A DNA stretch of 5,979 bases from Betaproteobacteria bacterium (lineage in GTDB: Bacteria > Pseudomonadota > Gammaproteobacteria > Burkholderiales > SG8-41), in NCBI GenBank assembly GCA_025353085.1, contig JANXRI010000313.1, positions 1 to 5,979 on the forward strand, given 5' to 3'. Positions 1 through 5,977 of the stretch are shown here, one piece after another. The translations under genes and the position numbers were made by a program. The notes beneath the pieces are model-generated. The model saw nothing but the letters and a program-made list of their open reading frames with translations. It ran no database searches and was not told where the DNA came from. Position 1 is the stretch's first letter, and the number at the start of each line of letters is the position of its first letter.

Positions 1-56
1 AGGACGTCGGGTTGTCGAACTTTGCTCAAGTTCTCAATCTCACCGGAACATCAGAC

Positions 57-87
57 AAAAAAATGCCACCTCGAAAGGTGGCATTTT
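57..87 (-). terminator. Rho-independent terminator of the tRNA-Arg gene
   Basis: On the minus strand, ten bases (85-76) pair with 71-62 around a TTCG tetraloop (75-72), and the hairpin runs into seven T residues (63-57). UUCG loops closed by a GC-rich stem and followed by a U-run are typical of strong intrinsic terminators. The pairing can extend outward to 53/94 with one mismatch (59 against 88), reaching the 3' end of the tRNA. On the plus strand the same palindrome is followed by TTTTATT, so it could also stop transcription entering from the left. That second role is inference, because no plus-strand gene is recognisable at 1-52. Confidence 0.9.
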
Positions 88-93
88 ATTGTC

Positions 94-170
94 TGGCGCG
101 CCCGGCAAGATTCGAACTTGCTACCCCTTGGTTCGTAGCCAAGTACTCTATCCAGATGAGCTACGGGCGC
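94..170 (-). tRNA. tRNA-Arg, anticodon ACG
   Basis: A complete 77-nt cloverleaf reads on the minus strand. The acceptor stem is GCGCCCG paired with CGGGCGC. The D arm is GCTC-loop-GAGT, with GG and A20 in the loop. The anticodon stem is CTTGG/CCAAG around the loop CTACGAA, followed by a five-base variable loop GGGTA. The T arm is GCAAG/CTTGC around TTCGAAT. The discriminator is G and the CCA end is encoded (96-94). The anticodon ACG (plus positions 134-136) is normally deaminated to ICG and reads the CGU, CGC and CGA arginine codons. The body closely matches the bacterial tRNA-Arg(ACG) consensus, although E. coli has A rather than G as discriminator. It has its own promoter and terminator and is probably transcribed independently of the upstream genes. 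Confidence 0.97.
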
Positions 171-182
171 TGAAGGACGCGA

Positions 183-211
183 ATTATAGCAGAGACGCCG
201 CGACGCTTAAA
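183..211 (-). promoter_or_regulatory. Promoter of tRNA-Arg(ACG), sigma-70 type
   Basis: A perfect TATAAT -10 box lies at 188-183 on the minus strand, ending 12 bases before the mature tRNA 5' end at 170. A weak -35 candidate, TTTAAG (211-206), sits 17 bases upstream. The stretch between the -10 box and the expected start, about 177-175, is GC-rich (TCGCGTC). Such discriminators are known from stable-RNA promoters under stringent control, so growth-rate regulation is a reasonable inference. The promoter lies entirely in the 57-bp gap after the stop codon of the binding-protein gene. Confidence 0.8.
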
Positions 212-227
212 CGGACCCGGCGACTTC

Positions 228-1205
228 TCAATCGGCGCGGGCGCCCGACTCCCTGGCGAGCTTGCCCCAGCGCACCAGCTCTTCCTTCACGAATGCGGCG
301 AATGCATCAGGCGAGGCCATCGTCATCGTTTCTACGCCAATACCGGCGAAACGTTCCTTCAGCTCGGGCGAGTTGGCGGCTTTCGCCAGGGATGCATGCA
401 GCTTGTCGACGACGGGCCGCGGTGTTTTCGCCGGCGCCATGATGGCGAACCAGTTGACCGCGAACAATTTCGGCAGCCCCTGCTCGGCGGCGGTCGGCAG
501 ATCGGGCAACAGCGCAATGCGCCGCTCGCTTGCAACCGTCAGTCCGCGCAGCTTGCCGGCCTTGATATGCGGATACAGCACCGGAAAATCGACCGCGATG
601 CCGTGGACCTGCCCGCCCAGCGTATCGGTGAGCGCCGGCGCCGCGCCTTTATACGCCACGTGTTGAACGTTCACGTGCGCGACGGTTTTGAATAATTCGA
701 TCACCAGGTGCGGCAGGCCGCCGTTGCCCGACGAGGAGAAATCGAGCTTCCCCGGCCGCGACTTTGCGAGTGCGATCAACTCCTGCAGCGAGCGCGCGGG
801 TACCGACGGATGCACGGCAATCACCTCCGGCGTCATCGCGACCGTCGTGATGCCCGCGAAGTCGTTGATCGTATCGTACGGAATTTTCGCGTAAGTGAAC
901 GGACTGATGACCAGCGGACTCACGCTGGCCAGAGTAAGCGTGTAGCCATCGGGCGGCGACTTTGCGACATATTCAGTGCCGATGATCGCGTTCGCGCCGG
1001 GACGATTTTCAACCACCGTCTGCACGCCGAGAATTTCACCCAGCTTCGGCGCGAGATGACGCGCGACGATATCGTTAGACCCTCCCGGCGGAAACCCAAC
1101 GACCAGGCGTACCGGTTTAAACGGATAATCCTGGGCGCCGGCAATGCTCGCAACCAGAGTTCCCATCACGGCACCTGTTACTATTACTGCGCGAAATCGA
1201 ATCAT
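228..1205 (-). CDS. Bug/TctC-family tripartite tricarboxylate transporter substrate-binding protein
   Basis: This encodes a 325-residue periplasmic binding protein of the Bug (TctC) family, the usual length. Residues 1-24 form a Sec signal peptide: basic MIRFR, a hydrophobic core, then an A-x-A site before Q25. The mature start reads YPFKPVRLVVGFPPGGSND (27-45), the family hallmark, followed by VVENRPGANAIIG (64-76), AKSPPDGYTL (81-90), YKGAAPALTDTLGGQV (185-200) and LLPDLPTAAEQGLP (232-245). Family members bind small carboxylates (citrate, glutamate, aspartate, nicotinate and others) between two lobes. The ligand here cannot be deduced. The start at 1205 is chosen because AAGGAGG lies 10 bases upstream and the signal peptide then begins correctly; an ATG 18 codons earlier would put a polar extension in front of it. 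No TctA or TctB membrane subunits are in the window. The gene follows the PrpD/lactonase cluster after a 105-bp gap with no clear promoter or terminator, so it may be co-transcribed. Confidence 0.93.
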   Translation of the reverse strand: MIRFRAVIVTGAVMGTLVASIAGAQDYPFKPVRLVVGFPPGGSNDIVARHLAPKLGEILGVQTVVENRPGANAIIGTEYVAKSPPDGYTLTLASVSPLVISPFTYAKIPYDTINDFAGITTVAMTPEVIAVHPSVPARSLQELIALAKSRPGKLDFSSSGNGGLPHLVIELFKTVAHVNVQHVAYKGAAPALTDTLGGQVHGIAVDFPVLYPHIKAGKLRGLTVASERRIALLPDLPTAAEQGLPKLFAVNWFAIMAPAKTPRPVVDKLHASLAKAANSPELKERFAGIGVETMTMASPDAFAAFVKEELVRWGKLARESGARAD

Positions 1206-1215
1206 TATTTCCTTG

Positions 1216-1222
1216 CCTCCTT
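1216..1222 (-). promoter_or_regulatory. Shine-Dalgarno site fixing the start of the Bug gene
   Basis: The minus strand reads AAGGAGG at 1222-1216, ten bases before the ATG at 1205-1203. A second purine run, AAGGA, follows at 1214-1210. This is the strongest ribosome-binding site in the window and supports initiation at 1205 rather than at the upstream ATG at 1259. Confidence 0.8.
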
Positions 1223-1310
1223 GTGAACTGCCGCGTAGCGAAAGGCGCATCACCTGCAACCGTTACCCCGCGGGCGAGCTGTCCGCGCGACCCGATGCGA
1301 AACTTATTAG

Positions 1311-2111
1311 TCACTCCACCGGGTCAACGTCCAGCCGAACCGCGATGCCCGCGAGCGCCGGCGATGGCGGCGGATAGCGCTTCAGCACCAGCGGATCATG
1401 ACCCGGAATGATGTGTCCGGGGGAAGCCGCGAGCCGCTGCAACGTCGCGTAACCTTCGAGCAATTCGCCAACATCGAATACGAGCGGAAAGCAGCGCCCG
1501 CTTTCCATGTGCTCGTAATAATGGCTTGCATCGGAAGCCAGCACGACCCAGCCGCGGCGCGTCTGCACGCGCACCGCTTGCAGGCCCATCGTGTGCCCGC
1601 CGATATGATGCACGCTGACACCGGGCGCGATTTCCGCGTCACCGCGGTGAAAATCGACGCGGTCCCCGAACACCAGGCGCACCAGGCCGACGACGTGATC
1701 GACTTCGTACGGCCGGCTGAAAACCGCATCGCGCATGTGGCGGCCGGTCACGAATTGCATTTCTTCATCCTGCAAATGGAACGTCGCGTTTGGAAAATCG
1801 AAAAAAGTGCCGACGTGATCGTTGTGCATATGCGTAATGACGACGTCGCGTATGCCTTCAGCTTCGACACCGAGTAAGGCGAGTGCTTCGCGCGGTTAGC
1901 GCACGAGTGTCCGTTTGCGTTTGGCCGCCATTGCGGCGTCAAAGCCGGTATCGACCAGAATCGTGCGCTCGGCATTGCGGATCAGCCAGATAAAATAATC
2001 CATCGGCATGTTGCCGTCGTGCGGATCGCCGCCGATGAAATGCGCGGGCCGCCGGCCCGGCCGCTCGGCGTATTTGATTGCGAAGACTTCGTAGTCCGGA
2101 CCGGCCATCAT
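1311..2111 (-). pseudogene. MBL-A: AHL-lactonase-like metallo-beta-lactamase hydrolase interrupted by an in-frame TAA
   Basis: Read through, this is a 266-residue member of the MBL-fold lactonase family (AiiA/AttM-like), the same length class as MBL-B (265). By hand alignment the two are about two-thirds identical. Codon 72 (1898-1896) is TAA, where MBL-B has serine (KRTLVR-stop-PREALALL against KRTFLR-S-PADGLALM). The frame is otherwise unbroken, with no indel. All expected metal ligands lie downstream of the stop: HMHNDH (94-99), GGHT, SDA and PGHD. The first product would therefore be 71 residues without any active site. The next ATG in frame (1829, codon 95) would drop the first ligand histidine, and codons 73-94 contain no ATG, GTG or TTG, so reinitiation is unlikely to give an active enzyme. 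Start: ATGATG at 2111/2108, 8 bp after the PrpD-A stop, without a clear Shine-Dalgarno, so translational coupling is likely. A one-base change (TCA to TAA) would explain the interruption. Recent pseudogenisation, sequencing error and stop readthrough remain possible. Confidence 0.85.
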
Positions 2112-2119
2112 CGGCCGTT

Positions 2120-3487
2120 CTACGATTTACGAACCGCGCGCCTGGGCTTCGCGGTGAGACGCATCAGCTTGCCGATGTCGCTCAACTGTTCGATATCGGC
2201 GACCAGGTCGGCGAGCTGCTCGGCATGCGCTTCGCCGATCACCGGCGCCGCGAGAGCGTCGAACTTGGTGCGCAATTCCGCATCCGACATGGAGTTCTGG
2301 ATCGAGCCCTTCGGATAGTCGATTTGCGACCCGAAATTTCGACCGTCGCTCATGGTCATCGTCATTTTGCACGAAACGCCGCGCGGCAACGAAGCATCGG
2401 CGCTGATGGTTACCAGCGCGCATAGTTTGCGCAGTACCGGATCCCTCAGCTTGCGGTCGGTATATTGCTTGAGCAGCGCCTGCCCTTCCTTCAATGCGAC
2501 GGCGATTGAGTACGGCAGGCTGACTTGCGCCTCGTGATAAGTCTGCGGTGTCTTGTTTTGATGATAGTGCGCCCAGTCGGGGTGGCGAGCGATCGCGATG
2601 TGCTTGATGTCGTCGAGCCTGGGCTGGTGCTGGCGACGGATATCCAGCGCGCAATCGATCGCGTTATGAATCGGCCGCGCGCAGGAATACGGTTTGAACT
2701 CGATATCGAGCTCGTAGGGCTGGTCGAGCCCGGCGGTCAATTGCGCGGCATCCGACTTGTCCGTGAACGTGCGCAGAAAACCGCGCTCGCCTTCGAAGAT
2801 GGTGTCGGCGCCGGTAAATCCGAAATGCGCCATCCCCGCGGCGGTAATTCCATTGCGCGCCGCGGGCCCCGGATTGAAGCGCTTCTGCATCGACGGGCCG
2901 TACATTTCCATCAAACCCGACGCCTGCGCGCCGGCGAGCCCGAACGCCGACGTGAGCTTGGCCGGCGTGAGGCGGTAGAGTTTCGCGGCCGCGACCGTCG
3001 CGCCGAATACGCCGCAGGTCGGCGTCGTATGAAAACCCCGATTGCGCAGCGACGAATTGGCGGCGCGGCTCACGCGCTCCATCATCTCGCACCCGGCGGC
3101 GAGTGCGATCAGCAATTGTTTGCCGCTCGCACTCTGTTGCTCGGCGATGGCGAGCGCCGCCGAAAATACCGGCGGACTGAAATGAAACAACGCGATCACG
3201 TCGATGTCATCCAGCTCTATGCTGTGCGATGAAATCGCATTCGCAAATGCCGCGAGCGCGGCGGGCACACGCACTGAATCGCCAATCAGCGTTGATTCCG
3301 CTTTTACGCCGCCGCATTGTGCGAACATGCGCGCCGCATGGCCGCTCTCGGTCTGACTGCCGGCAATTGCAACGCCGAGATAATCAAGCAGCAGCCGTTT
3401 AACGGCGATGCGAGAAGCATCCGGCAACTGCCGGAATTCGAATTTATGGAAGTGATGAGCCAGTTGTGTCGCGATGGTGGTTGCCAT
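2120..3487 (-). CDS. PrpD-A: divergent MmgE/PrpD family protein
   Basis: A 455-residue MmgE/PrpD protein of typical length, expected to be cytoplasmic, with an alpha-helical N-terminal domain and a C-terminal lid domain (from about residue 265). Known family members include 2-methylcitrate dehydratase, cis-aconitate decarboxylase and iminodisuccinate epimerase, so fold does not fix reaction. Recognisable blocks are HSIELDDID (88-96), H102, GFHTTPTCG (151-159), QKRFNPGPAARNG (201-213), EFKPYSCARPIH (263-274) and YPKGSIQNSMSDAELRTKF (391-409). Some conserved positions deviate: HPG after the acidic motif is HFS (102-104), and the histidine of KRxH is asparagine (N205). The start at 3487 lies 28 bp after the PrpD-B stop with only a weak GGA five bases upstream. 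The stop TAG is 8 bp before MBL-A. PrpD-A is a distant paralogue of PrpD-B, not a recent copy. Family assignment is secure; calling it methylcitrate dehydratase would not be justified. Confidence 0.9.
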   Translation of the reverse strand: MATTIATQLAHHFHKFEFRQLPDASRIAVKRLLLDYLGVAIAGSQTESGHAARMFAQCGGVKAESTLIGDSVRVPAALAAFANAISSHSIELDDIDVIALFHFSPPVFSAALAIAEQQSASGKQLLIALAAGCEMMERVSRAANSSLRNRGFHTTPTCGVFGATVAAAKLYRLTPAKLTSAFGLAGAQASGLMEMYGPSMQKRFNPGPAARNGITAAGMAHFGFTGADTIFEGERGFLRTFTDKSDAAQLTAGLDQPYELDIEFKPYSCARPIHNAIDCALDIRRQHQPRLDDIKHIAIARHPDWAHYHQNKTPQTYHEAQVSLPYSIAVALKEGQALLKQYTDRKLRDPVLRKLCALVTISADASLPRGVSCKMTMTMSDGRNFGSQIDYPKGSIQNSMSDAELRTKFDALAAPVIGEAHAEQLADLVADIEQLSDIGKLMRLTAKPRRAVRKS

Positions 3488-3515
3488 GATCGTCCAGTAA
3501 TCAGATTGAAGTGGG

Positions 3516-4919
3516 TCAGCGCGCCGTCGGCGCGGCGAGAATTCCGATGAGCTCGCTCGTGCTATTGAGCTTGTCGAGCTTGCCGACGAGCTCGATTACC
3601 TTGTCGACGTTCGCCGGCGTCAGGCACGAGCGCGCGACGTGGCGGAATTTGTACTCGACGTCCGACGGCGCCAGCGGATTTTCAGGGCTGCCGCGCCGGT
3701 GCAAAATTTCACGCCTGAAGGCGCGGCCATCGCGGGTCGTGACTGCCACGCATGCCGCATGACGGAACGCGGCGCCCTTGCTTTCTATTTGGGGATCGAC
3801 GCGCGCGCTGATGCGCTTGATGAAATCGAAGATTCGCGGGTCGGTGAGGCGAGCTTCGCGATACTGATCGACGAACGCCATGCCATCGAGCGCTATTACT
3901 GCGAGGCCGTAATAAAGATTCATCTGCGCGGCCGTCACGCCCTGCGCCTTGTATTCCCATGCGCAGTGCACATACGTCATGTGGCTGACGCCCGCATCGA
4001 CGGTTTCGATGTCATCGGCTTGCAATTTATTTTCGCGCATTAAATCGGCCAGCGCATCCAGCGTCGTATGTATGCTGGTCACGCTCGCATGCGGCTTGTA
4101 GCCGACATTGAGTGTTTCCCACACGGTGCCGAGTCCGGCGGTCAACCGCTGCGCATTCGGTTGGTCGGACAGCGTGCTCAAAAAGCCGCCATACGGCGCC
4201 TCGAGTACATCCATCACGCCGGTAAAGCCGCGTTTGGCGAGCTGCGCCGAATAGACGCCGCTTTGGGCCGCGCGACCGCAATGAAACCGCTTGACCATCG
4301 CGCCTTCCTGCGCCGCCATCAAACCGCCCGCCTGCGAGCCGACGATGCCGAGCGTGTGTTGCATCTGTATGGCGTTAAGACTCAGCATGCGGCCGGCGGC
4401 AGCAGCGGCGACAAACGCGCCCGACGTACCCTGCGGGTGGAAGCCGCGCAGGAATAAACTCATGGTTGCCGCATTGCCGACGCGCGTGCCTATTTCGTAT
4501 CCGGCAATCATGCCGGTGATCACATCGCGCCCCGCTGCGCCGCCGGCCGCTTCCGCGTAAGCCAGCGCGACCGGCGTTGCCAAAGAACCCGGATGGACAA
4601 TCGATTCCTTGTGAATATCGTCAAGTTCAAACGCGTGGCCTGCCGTGCTATTCACGAGCACTGAATTGGCGATGCTGGTCTTGCCGCCACCGCCATAGAT
4701 CGAAGCGACCGGCTTCGCGCCCTCTTCCTGCACCATCGTCAGCACATGGCGGGTCCACGGCAGCGTCACGCCGAACAGGCAGCACCCGATGCTGTCGAGC
4801 GCGCAAACCTTGATGTGCTCGACGGCGTCGCGCGGGATGTCGGCGAACTTGAGATTGGCGGCAAATACGGCGAGATCACGCGTGGCGTTGGCGAGTAAAG
4901 GGGGTTCAGTGCCGCTCAT
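3516..4919 (-). CDS. PrpD-B: MmgE/PrpD family protein with near-canonical motifs
   Basis: A 467-residue cytoplasmic MmgE/PrpD protein. Blocks in order: LDSIGCCLFG (41-50), GHAFELDDIHKESIVHPG (94-111), RGFHPQGTSGAF (158-169), VKRFHCGRAAQSG (209-221), GYKPHASVTSIH (273-284) and RRGSPENPLAPSDVEYKFR (408-426), the last being the classic C-terminal signature. The histidines and lysines lining the family active site are all present (H109, H161, K210, H213, K275, H284), so activity is expected. The reaction is unknown: characterised relatives dehydrate 2-methylcitrate, decarboxylate cis-aconitate or epimerise iminodisuccinate. No prpB, prpC or acnM gene is visible, which argues against a methylcitrate-cycle role. 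The start ATG at 4919 has AAGGA ten bases upstream. The gene follows MBL-B after 66 bp and precedes PrpD-A by 28 bp, consistent with one transcript. Confidence 0.92.
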   Translation of the reverse strand: MSGTEPPLLANATRDLAVFAANLKFADIPRDAVEHIKVCALDSIGCCLFGVTLPWTRHVLTMVQEEGAKPVASIYGGGGKTSIANSVLVNSTAGHAFELDDIHKESIVHPGSLATPVALAYAEAAGGAAGRDVITGMIAGYEIGTRVGNAATMSLFLRGFHPQGTSGAFVAAAAAGRMLSLNAIQMQHTLGIVGSQAGGLMAAQEGAMVKRFHCGRAAQSGVYSAQLAKRGFTGVMDVLEAPYGGFLSTLSDQPNAQRLTAGLGTVWETLNVGYKPHASVTSIHTTLDALADLMRENKLQADDIETVDAGVSHMTYVHCAWEYKAQGVTAAQMNLYYGLAVIALDGMAFVDQYREARLTDPRIFDFIKRISARVDPQIESKGAAFRHAACVAVTTRDGRAFRREILHRRGSPENPLAPSDVEYKFRHVARSCLTPANVDKVIELVGKLDKLNSTSELIGILAAPTAR

Positions 4920-4985
4920 CGTGCGCTGGTCCTTATCCGAAATTAAAAAGAAATGCGAGTCGTACGCGCTTGGGCCCGCACTCGA

Positions 4986-5783
4986 CTATTGTCCGGGCTC
5001 GACGTCCAGCCTGACTGCAATGCCAGCCAGCGCCTTCGAGGCCGCCGGGTAGCGTTGCATGACCAACGGATCATGGCCGGGAATGATATGCGCAGGCGAC
5101 GCGGCAAGGCGGCGCAGCTTCGCATAGCCTTCGAGGGCGTCACCGACGTTGAACACCGTCGGAAAGCAGCGGTCTTGCTCAAAATGCTCGTAGTAATGTG
5201 CTGCATCAGACGCCAGCACCAACCAGCCGCGTTGTGTCATCACGCGCACCGATTGCAGTCCCGGCGTATGGCCGCCAATCAGATGCACGCTGATTCCCGG
5301 CGCAAGTTCGACATCGCCGCGCTGAAAGGTCACGCGGTCGCCGAACACGAGCCTGACCATGCCGACCACGTCTTCTACTTCGATACTGTGCCTGAATTGC
5401 GTATAGCGCATCCGGCGGCCCGTCGCGAACGCCATTTCTTCGTCCTGCAAATGAAATTGGGCGCGCGGAAAATCATGAAACGTGCCGACGTGATCGTAGT
5501 GCATATGCGTGATGATTACATTTTCGACGTCGGCCGCCTTGACGTCCATCAAAGCCAGGCCGTCCGCGGGCGAGCGCAGAAAGGTGCGCTTGCGCGCTTC
5601 GCCGACTTCACGCGTGAAACCGGTGTCGACGACGACAGTGCGCGCAGCATTGCGGATGAGCCAAACGAAGTAGTCCATCGGCATTGGCGCGTCGTGCGGA
5701 TCGCCGCCGATGAAATGATCGCGCCGCTGCGCATTGCGCGTTGCATACTTGATCGCAAAGACTTCGTAAATTTCGTCGCTCAT
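4986..5783 (-). CDS. MBL-B: AHL-lactonase-like metallo-beta-lactamase-fold hydrolase, intact
   Basis: A 265-residue MBL-fold hydrolase in the N-acyl-homoserine-lactonase (AiiA/AttM) type subgroup, expected to be cytoplasmic (no signal peptide). The full dinuclear metal site is present: HMHYDH (H93, H95, D97, H98), H172 in GGHTPG, D193 in ASDAAHYYE and H237 in IPGHDP. The N-terminal stretch FIGGDPHDAPMPMDYFVW (24-41) followed by VVVDTGF (50-56) is characteristic of this subgroup. Enzymes of this type open lactone rings (acyl-homoserine lactones, gamma-butyrolactone), but the subgroup is broad. Beside two PrpD genes and a carboxylate-binding protein, a catabolic ring-opening role seems at least as likely as quorum quenching; that is inference. 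The start ATG at 5783 has GGAG (5798-5795) eleven bases upstream and lies 20 bp after the stop of the partial upstream gene. Stop is TAG. It is the intact paralogue of MBL-A. Confidence 0.92.
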   Translation of the reverse strand: MSDEIYEVFAIKYATRNAQRRDHFIGGDPHDAPMPMDYFVWLIRNAARTVVVDTGFTREVGEARKRTFLRSPADGLALMDVKAADVENVIITHMHYDHVGTFHDFPRAQFHLQDEEMAFATGRRMRYTQFRHSIEVEDVVGMVRLVFGDRVTFQRGDVELAPGISVHLIGGHTPGLQSVRVMTQRGWLVLASDAAHYYEHFEQDRCFPTVFNVGDALEGYAKLRRLAASPAHIIPGHDPLVMQRYPAASKALAGIAVRLDVEPGQ

Positions 5784-5803
5784 TGAGTCTTACACTCCGT
5801 TGG

Positions 5804-5977
5804 TTAAATGCGCGGTGCCGCAGCGCGCTCACGCTGGTTAGAAAATCGGTGGTCGATCGACAGCGCAACCATCCACGCGTCACGCAGGCAGGACAAAAAA
5901 TCACCCGGTTGATTGCAGTCGCCAGCAAGCGCGTATTCAACACCCGCTGCAGCGACCGCCGCAAGCGCGCCCGATTC
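5804..5977 (-). CDS. C-terminal end of an unidentified gene (cut by window edge)
   Basis: An open minus-strand frame enters from the right edge and runs 57 codons to TAA at 5806-5804. It begins ESGALAAVAAAGVEYALAGD and ends with SIDHRFSNQRERAAAPRI. Alternating alanine-rich, amphipathic composition and GC-rich third positions look like genuine coding sequence, and the frame ends 20 bp before the MBL-B start, as expected for the previous gene of the same operon. I do not recognise the family from this tail. A competing minus-strand frame over the same bases continues about 175 bp into MBL-B and is arginine-rich, so I regard that one as a shadow. Without the upstream part, start and function cannot be given. 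Confidence 0.5.
   Translation of the reverse strand, partial: ESGALAAVAAAGVEYALAGDCNQPGDFLSCLRDAWMVALSIDHRFSNQRERAAAPRI

Noticed and set aside
94..170. tRNA-Arg as an integration site for a mobile element
   Set aside because: No integrase, no repeat of the tRNA 3' end and no mobile genes are visible. An element integrated at the 3' end would lie to the left, where only 93 bases are available.
1206..1259. Upstream ATG extending the Bug protein by 18 residues
   Set aside because: It would place polar residues ahead of the signal peptide, and the strong AAGGAGG lies inside this stretch, correctly spaced for the ATG at 1205.
2525..3232. A 235-codon plus-strand open frame antisense to PrpD-A
   Set aside because: Arg-rich, low-complexity translation with no recognisable motif, opposite a clear MmgE/PrpD gene.
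2120..4919. Naming either MmgE/PrpD gene prpD (2-methylcitrate dehydratase)
   Set aside because: No prpB, prpC or acnM neighbours, and motif differences place these proteins in the broad uncharacterised part of the family.
4920..4985. Possible terminator between MBL-B and PrpD-B (CGAGT/ACTCG followed by a T-rich run on the minus strand)
   Set aside because: Only five pairs with a long loop and an interrupted T-run; too weak to call, and the gap also contains a normal ribosome-binding site for PrpD-B.
4986..5783. Firm assignment of MBL-B as a quorum-quenching AHL lactonase
   Set aside because: The metal-site motif is shared by many MBL-fold lactonases and hydrolases, and no quorum-sensing gene is nearby; the catabolic neighbours make other lactones plausible.
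4953..5786. A 277-codon plus-strand open frame antisense to MBL-B, with a similar one (1398-1877) antisense to MBL-A
   Set aside because: Both are His- and Arg-rich, lie exactly opposite genes with clear metal-ligand motifs, and resemble each other only because the sense genes are paralogues. Long antisense frames are common in GC-rich coding DNA.
5608..5964. A 118-codon minus-strand open frame overlapping the MBL-B start
   Set aside because: Overlaps 175 bp of MBL-B in another frame and is Arg/Ser-rich; the alternative frame ending at 5804 fits gene spacing and composition better.
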